A stretch of 8,779 bases of DNA from Desulfobacterales bacterium (GTDB taxonomy: Bacteria > Desulfobacterota > Desulfobacteria > Desulfobacterales > JAHEIW01), in assembly GCA_030145015.1 (NCBI GenBank), contig JAQYWI010000212.1, positions 1 to 8,779 of the forward strand, given 5' to 3'. Below, piece by piece: positions 4,799 to 8,779 of this stretch. Below the pieces are notes generated by a model, which saw nothing but the letters and a program-made list of their open reading frames with translations, made no database searches and was not told where the DNA came from. Position numbers and translations under genes: made by a program. Position 1 is the stretch's first letter. The number at the start of each line of letters is the position of its first letter.

Positions 4799-6040
4799 AT
4801 GAATCCTAAAGATCTACGGGTAAACGGCAAACGCCTGCAAGGCGCCCTGGAAGAAATGGCTCAAATCGGAGCGACACCGGGCGGTGGTGTTCAACGCTTA
4901 ACCCTTTCGGATGAAGACAAACAGGCCAGAGATCTATTTGTAAAATGGCTGGAAGCGCTCGACCTGGAAATCACTATCGATGAGATGGGGAGCATTTTCG
5001 GTAAACGCCCGGGAAAAAATAACGACCTGGCGCCGGTGATGAGCGGCTCCCATATCGATTCCCAGCCCAAGGGCGGTCGCTTTGACGGCATTCTCGGCGT
5101 TATGGGCCCGCTGGAAGTTCTGCGGACGCTTCACGAAAACGGCATTGAAACCGAGCGGCCGATTGTGATCGTCGATTGGACCAATGAAGAAGGCTCCCGC
5201 TTCGCCCCTGCCATGGTGGCTTCCGGTGTCTGGGCCGGAGCACTCGAGCGCGACTGGGTCTATGACCGCACCGACATCAACGCCAAGCGCTTTGAAGATG
5301 AGCTGATCCGCATTGGATACAAAGGAACCGTGCCGGCTAAAAAATGGCCGGTGCACTGTTACTACGAGTATCATATCGAACAGGGACCTATGCTGGAACG
5401 CGAAGGCAAGAAAATCGGCGCACCCAAAGGAATCTTATGCCTGCACTGGTATGATGTGTATCTCGAAGGAGAGGCCAATCAAGTGGGCCCGACGCCCATG
5501 GAAGGCCGCCATGATACCCTCTGCGCTGCCGCCGAGATGATATTGAAAGTCAATGCGCTGCCGGATAGCATGGGGGGTAATATGGTGGCCACCGTCGGCG
5601 AAATTCAAAATTATCCCAATTCCAGAAATATTATTCCGGATAAAGTTCACTTTACGGTAGATATCCGCTCCTGGGATGATGATCATGCCATAAAGGCCTG
5701 GGAACTCGTCCGTAAAGATTTTGAAGATATTGCGGCTCGCAGAGGCTGCCCGATTAAAATCGAAGAAACCTGGCGGGTTGAGCATTCGCCCTTTGACGAA
5801 AAGCTGGTACAGCGCATCCTGAACGTTGCCGGTGATCTGGGTTATTCCAGCCTGCACATGGTCAGCGGGGCCGGTCATGATGCCAGTTATATGAATCAGG
5901 TCTGTCCAACGGCAATGATATTTGTACCCAGCATCGGCGGCCGCAGCCATGTGGAAGTGGAAAACACCAAATGGGAAGACTGCGAAGCCGGCGCGAATGT
6001 GCTGCTGCACTCGATCCTGCAGTCCGCGAATGAGAAGTGA
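4799..6040 (+). CDS. hyuC: M20-family beta-ureidopropionase / N-carbamoyl-amino-acid hydrolase
   Basis: A 413-residue cytoplasmic amidohydrolase of the M20 metal-dependent family (AmaB/HyuC/PydC type). Metal-site residues are visible in order: H85 in G-S-H-I-D-S, D96 in G-R-F-D-G, E130-E131 in W-T-N-E-E-G-S-R-F, H192 in H-I-E-Q-G-P, and H384 in R-S-H-V-E. The dimerisation-domain motif G-x-T-P-M-x-x-R-H-D-T is present with H238. These enzymes use two divalent metals to hydrolyse the N-carbamoyl group. Next to preA and hydA, the likely substrate is N-carbamoyl-beta-alanine (or N-carbamoyl-beta-aminoisobutyrate), the last step of reductive pyrimidine breakdown. Substrate choice is inferred from context; an N-carbamoyl-L-amino-acid hydrolase in a hydantoin pathway, or an allantoate amidohydrolase relative, is the alternative. 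Length is normal for the family. The gene has its own promoter and converges on hydA rather than sharing its operon. Confidence 0.88.
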   Translation: MNPKDLRVNGKRLQGALEEMAQIGATPGGGVQRLTLSDEDKQARDLFVKWLEALDLEITIDEMGSIFGKRPGKNNDLAPVMSGSHIDSQPKGGRFDGILGVMGPLEVLRTLHENGIETERPIVIVDWTNEEGSRFAPAMVASGVWAGALERDWVYDRTDINAKRFEDELIRIGYKGTVPAKKWPVHCYYEYHIEQGPMLEREGKKIGAPKGILCLHWYDVYLEGEANQVGPTPMEGRHDTLCAAAEMILKVNALPDSMGGNMVATVGEIQNYPNSRNIIPDKVHFTVDIRSWDDDHAIKAWELVRKDFEDIAARRGCPIKIEETWRVEHSPFDEKLVQRILNVAGDLGYSSLHMVSGAGHDASYMNQVCPTAMIFVPSIGGRSHVEVENTKWEDCEAGANVLLHSILQSANEK

Positions 6041-6052
6041 AATTCGGAGCTT

Positions 6053-6066
6053 ATAAGAATTCTTAT
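6053..6066. other. 14-bp perfect palindrome after the amidohydrolase gene
   Basis: ATAAGAATTCTTAT at 6053-6066 is a perfect palindrome 12 nt after the stop codon. With no spacer it makes a poor RNA hairpin and has no U-tract, so it is not called a terminator. It could be a protein-binding site or chance. Confidence 0.35.
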
Positions 6067-6089
6067 CGTGGCAACTGACACAAATAGAT

Positions 6090-6144
6090 GTAGGGCTGGC
6101 CTCTGCGCCAGCCAAGAAAAGGCAGCCACAGAGGGCTGCCCTAC
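6090..6144. repeat. REP-like composite palindrome (GTAGGGC...GCCCTAC)
   Basis: An outer stem GTAGGGC (6090-6096)/GCCCTAC (6138-6144) surrounds two inner hairpins: GGCTGGC/GCCAGCC (6094-6113, loop CTCTGC) and GGCAGCC/GGCTGCC (6121-6140). Outer and inner stems overlap, so alternative folds compete. This layout, two GC-rich hairpins with a TAGGG/CCCTA border, is typical of bacterial REP/BIME units mobilised by REP-associated tyrosine transposases. It lies between convergent genes, a favoured location for such units, and may slow transcription from both sides. Confidence 0.75.
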
Positions 6145-6176
6145 GGTTCGAAAGAGACAATTTTTGCCTTGAGTAC

Positions 6177-6224
6177 GGCCGGTGCTTGCATCCCGCCCCT
6201 TAGGCGGGGCCTCTGCGCCGGACC
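6177..6224. repeat. Second GC-rich palindrome at the hydA 3' end
   Basis: An inner stem CCCGCC (6192-6197)/GGCGGG (6203-6208) is nested in an outer stem CCGGTGC (6179-6185)/GCGCCGG (6215-6221; one G-U). It shares the string GGCCTCTGCGCC with the neighbouring REP-like unit, so the two seem related. It ends three bases from the hydA stop codon. No T-tract follows on either strand, so termination function is uncertain. Confidence 0.6.
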
Positions 6225-6226
6225 GA

Positions 6227-7618
6227 TTAAAATCCCTGAAAGGGTTCCCTCTTTATAAACCGCCCTCTACCCACCTCACCGACAAACTCCATCTGATCGC
6301 CGTTCCATTGCGACACTTTTTTGCCGCGTGAATAGACCGCTCTGGGCATACCGGTGACTTCAAAGCCCTCATAGGGGGTATAGTCAACATTCATATGGAG
6401 TTTGCTCTGGGTGACGGTAAATTTCTGATGCGGATCAAAGACCACAATATCGGCATCCTTGCCGACCGTGATTTCACCTTTGTCTTTGAGACCGAACATG
6501 CGGGCCGTGCCGCATGAAAGCACATCCACCATTTTCTCAAGGGTGATCCGCCCTTTGGCCACTCCTTCGGAATGAAGCATAATTAACAGCGTTTCGATTC
6601 CCGGAGCACCATTAGGAATTTTCTTGTAATCGTCTTTGCCGTTCATATCCTTTTTACCCTTGAAGTCAAAGGGACAGTGGTCGGTGGCCACGACCTGCAG
6701 ATCCCCGCCGCGCAAACCTTCCCACAGGGCCGCGTTGCTTTCTTTGGTCCTCAGCGGCGGTGACATGACATACTTGGCACCGTTCCAATCCAGCTCCTTG
6801 TAACGTTCATCATCCAGCAAAAGATACTGCGGGCAGGTCTCGGCATAGATATTAACGCCCCGGTCACGTGCCGCTTTAACAACCCAGAGGCCTTCTTTTG
6901 ATGATAGATGCACAATGTAAATTCGCGATCCGGCCATCTCCACCATTTTGGACGCCCGGTAGATGGCTTCTTCCTCGGCCAGATTCGGGCGGCTGACCGC
7001 ATGGTAATAGGGCTCCAGTTTGCCTTCTTTCTCCAGCACCGCGTTCATGTGATCAATAATGTGAACATTTTCAGCATGCACCTGTACCAGACCGCCATGC
7101 TGTTTGGTCTGTTCCAGGAGTTTGATCATGGTGGCATCATCCACCCGGAAGTCATAGACCATAAAGATCTTAAAGCTGGGCGTGCCGTAATCCAGACAGG
7201 CCTTTTTAATTTCCTCGATGACTTCCGGCCGGGGGTCCATTACGGCCGGATGCAGAGAATAATCCACCACAACTTTCCCTTCCGCCAGCGCCTTTTTGCG
7301 TTCCAGGGCCTCGAGCAGGGTTTCGCCCTTTTGCTGCAGGTCAAAATCCACCACACAGGTCACACCGCCGCAGGCGGCTGCTATGGTGCCGGTTTCATAG
7401 TCGTCCTGGGCATAGGTCCCCATAAACGGCATGCAGAGGTGGGTGTGCGGGTCGATGGCGCCGGGAAGAACATAAAGTCCCTTGGCATCAACGACTTCAT
7501 CCGCCGGGTTGTCCAAATCCGTCCCGATCGTTTTAATTTTGTCGCCATCTGCAAAAACGTCGGCCACATAACGACCGGTGGCGTTAACTATGGTACCTCC
7601 TTTAAATAACACACTCAT
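6227..7618 (-). CDS. hydA: Dihydropyrimidinase (D-hydantoinase family)
   Basis: A 463-residue zinc amidohydrolase, the usual family length. The binuclear metal site is complete: D56-P-H58-T-H60, the Lys that becomes carboxylated K150 in S-F-K-I-F-M, H181 in Q-V-H-A-E, H237 in I-V-H-L-S-S, and D313 in A-T-D-H-C-P-F. Y155, which positions the substrate in D-hydantoinases, is also present. The enzyme hydrolyses 5,6-dihydrouracil or dihydrothymine to the N-carbamoyl-beta-amino acid, the substrate of the convergent amidohydrolase. It overlaps the end of preA by 17 nt and its ribosome binding site AAGGAGGG (7631-7624) lies inside the preA coding sequence, so translation is probably coupled. An internal GGAGGT early in the gene is followed by ATA and is not taken as a second start. 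Hydantoinase activity on other rings cannot be excluded. Confidence 0.93.
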   Translation of the reverse strand: MSVLFKGGTIVNATGRYVADVFADGDKIKTIGTDLDNPADEVVDAKGLYVLPGAIDPHTHLCMPFMGTYAQDDYETGTIAAACGGVTCVVDFDLQQKGETLLEALERKKALAEGKVVVDYSLHPAVMDPRPEVIEEIKKACLDYGTPSFKIFMVYDFRVDDATMIKLLEQTKQHGGLVQVHAENVHIIDHMNAVLEKEGKLEPYYHAVSRPNLAEEEAIYRASKMVEMAGSRIYIVHLSSKEGLWVVKAARDRGVNIYAETCPQYLLLDDERYKELDWNGAKYVMSPPLRTKESNAALWEGLRGGDLQVVATDHCPFDFKGKKDMNGKDDYKKIPNGAPGIETLLIMLHSEGVAKGRITLEKMVDVLSCGTARMFGLKDKGEITVGKDADIVVFDPHQKFTVTQSKLHMNVDYTPYEGFEVTGMPRAVYSRGKKVSQWNGDQMEFVGEVGRGRFIKREPFQGF

Positions 7619-8779
7619 CTGGGCCCTCCTTTGTAAATGGCTCTAGTTTAATGTCCTTCTCCATATTTTTATCCATAACCGCAGTTTCCTGACGCGCCCA
7701 CTCCTGCGGCATTTCCTTGTAGGAAATCAAATCCGGAACCGGGCATACGAATTTGCACAACATACAGCTCAGGCATTTGTCTTCGATCAAATTCGGCCGG
7801 CGACTCTCGCCATCCCATTCAATGGCCTGTCCGGCAGCATCCTTACAAACGATATAGCACTGGCCGCAACCGATACACTTATCCAGATCATACTGTGTAA
7901 TTCCCTGACGCTCCAAATCAAAGGCCTCGGTTTCATGGAGGTTCGGCAACGCTTTGCCCACCAGATCCGAGATCTGTTTTACACCCCGTTCGGTCATAAA
8001 ATCTGAAAGACCTTCGATCATGTCTTCAACGATGCGATAGCCGTAATGCATAATGCCGGTGGTCACCTGAATCGTTGAGGCCCCCAGCAGGATGTATTCA
8101 AAGGCATCGATCCAGGTCTCGATGCCGCCGATGCCCGAAAGCGGCAGATTCAGCTCATTATTCTGGGCCATGGAGGCGATGAAATTCAGTCCAATGGGTC
8201 GCACGGCCGGTCCCGAGGTTCCGCTGATGGCACCTTTGCCGAAAACGTTGGGCGTGGGAACAAAATCATCCAGACCGACTGAAGAAATACCCCGCACCGT
8301 ATTGATGGCGGAGATGGCGTCCGCGCCCCCTTTTTTGGCATACATGGCCGGTTCATTCATGTCCGTAATATTGGGTGTCATTTTAGCCATCACCGGAATA
8401 GATACCACATCTTTAACGGCTGCGGTAAAGCCTTCGAGCAGCTTAAAGGCCTGGCCGACCTTATGACCGGCCCCCTCTATGCACATGTGGGGGCAGGAAA
8501 AATTGAGCTCCAGTATATCGGCCCCGTTGTCTTCGGCGGCCTTGGCCAGATAAGCCCATTCATCCGTGAAAAAACCCATGATACTGGCGATGATGGGATG
8601 ATCGGGGTAATTCTTCTTTAAATACAGGAACTCAGCGAGGTTGTCCTTCAAGGGACGATCGGATATCATTTCAACATTTTGTACCGCCATAGCCTTTTTG
8701 CTGCCGTAGTGCACGCAGTGCATGCGGGGCGAGGGATGGACGATCGGCAGCCGGTCCGAATTCAGGGTCTTAAATACCA
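7602..8779 (-). CDS. preA: NAD-dependent dihydropyrimidine dehydrogenase catalytic subunit PreA (5' partial)
   Basis: The frame is open through the right edge, and the residues before the first internal ATG (8723), V-F-K-T-L-N-S-D-R-L-P-I, align with the V-F-K-T-I region of E. coli PreA. The true start is therefore outside the window; about 391 residues are visible. The FMN-binding TIM barrel shows L-N-F-S-C-P at 8506-8489, with the catalytic Cys at 8495-8493, then A-K-M-T-P-N, A-I-N-T-V, and S-G-I-G-G-I-E-T-W followed by G-A-S-T-I-Q-V-T-T-G. A C-terminal ferredoxin domain carries two 4Fe-4S motifs, C-I-G-C-G-Q-C-Y-I-V-C (7877-7845) and C-L-S-C-M-L-C-K-F-V-C (7775-7743), and a tail of about 40 residues. 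PreA with PreT reduces uracil and thymine with NADH; preT is expected beyond the right edge. The gene is first of the two seen in this operon and its end overlaps hydA. Confidence 0.93.
   Translation of the reverse strand, partial: VFKTLNSDRLPIVHPSPRMHCVHYGSKKAMAVQNVEMISDRPLKDNLAEFLYLKKNYPDHPIIASIMGFFTDEWAYLAKAAEDNGADILELNFSCPHMCIEGAGHKVGQAFKLLEGFTAAVKDVVSIPVMAKMTPNITDMNEPAMYAKKGGADAISAINTVRGISSVGLDDFVPTPNVFGKGAISGTSGPAVRPIGLNFIASMAQNNELNLPLSGIGGIETWIDAFEYILLGASTIQVTTGIMHYGYRIVEDMIEGLSDFMTERGVKQISDLVGKALPNLHETEAFDLERQGITQYDLDKCIGCGQCYIVCKDAAGQAIEWDGESRRPNLIEDKCLSCMLCKFVCPVPDLISYKEMPQEWARQETAVMDKNMEKDIKLEPFTKEGPDECVI

Noticed and set aside
5435..6160. 241-codon minus-strand ORF
   Set aside because: Lies opposite the well-supported amidohydrolase gene and runs through the REP-like unit; a shadow frame.
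6053..6208. Standard rho-independent terminators between the convergent genes
   Set aside because: The palindromes present have no T-tract on the relevant strand, so they are reported as repeats instead.
7593..7601. Alternative hydA start after the internal GGAGGT
   Set aside because: The codon at proper distance is ATA, and the upstream ATG has a good binding site and encodes the usual family N-terminus.
6908..7609. 233-codon plus-strand ORF
   Set aside because: Antisense to hydA, whose complete active-site set makes it the real gene; the antisense protein has no family features.

Overview
The window looks like chromosomal DNA of a sulfate-reducer-type Desulfobacterota (Desulfobacteraceae-like) bacterium. 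This is inferred from the style of the proteins (a core-MetE-like protein beside a probable MoxR ATPase, a ferredoxin-type PreA, a small Cys-rich protein upstream of tatA), from the moderate GC content, and from intergenic DNA crowded with palindromic repeats. No 16S gene or other marker is present, so the assignment is tentative.

Layout: positions 1-1258 (minus strand) hold a MetE/UROD-fold protein, then the first 20 codons of a probable MoxR-type AAA+ ATPase that runs off the left edge. Positions 1433-2207 (plus strand) form a compact transcription unit: a near-consensus sigma70 promoter, a small Cys-rich zinc-ribbon-like protein of unknown function, tatA, and a rho-independent terminator. 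Positions 2337-2837 (minus strand) hold ssb and its promoter. Positions 2838-3203 are non-coding and end in an AT-rich inverted repeat that runs up to the start codon of the next gene. Positions 3204-4526 (plus strand) encode a THUMP-domain 23S rRNA methyltransferase of the RlmL/YpsC family. Its coding sequence carries an in-frame cluster of five short hairpins. Positions 4513-4744 hold a small repeat-rich island flanked by a 12-bp direct repeat.

Positions 4751-8779 encode three steps of reductive pyrimidine catabolism. PreA (catalytic subunit of NAD-dependent dihydropyrimidine dehydrogenase, cut by the right edge) reduces uracil or thymine. HydA (dihydropyrimidinase) opens the dihydropyrimidine ring. 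The M20-family amidohydrolase (beta-ureidopropionase/N-carbamoyl-amino-acid hydrolase) releases beta-alanine (or beta-aminoisobutyrate), CO2 and ammonia. preA and hydA form an overlapping minus-strand operon. The amidohydrolase gene converges on them from the plus strand under its own strong promoter, and the 186-bp gap between the stop codons holds REP-like palindromes. A preT partner would be expected upstream of preA, beyond the right edge.

The most unusual signal is the abundance and variety of palindromic elements. At least five different types occur in 8.8 kb, and one of them sits inside an open reading frame and is apparently translated.
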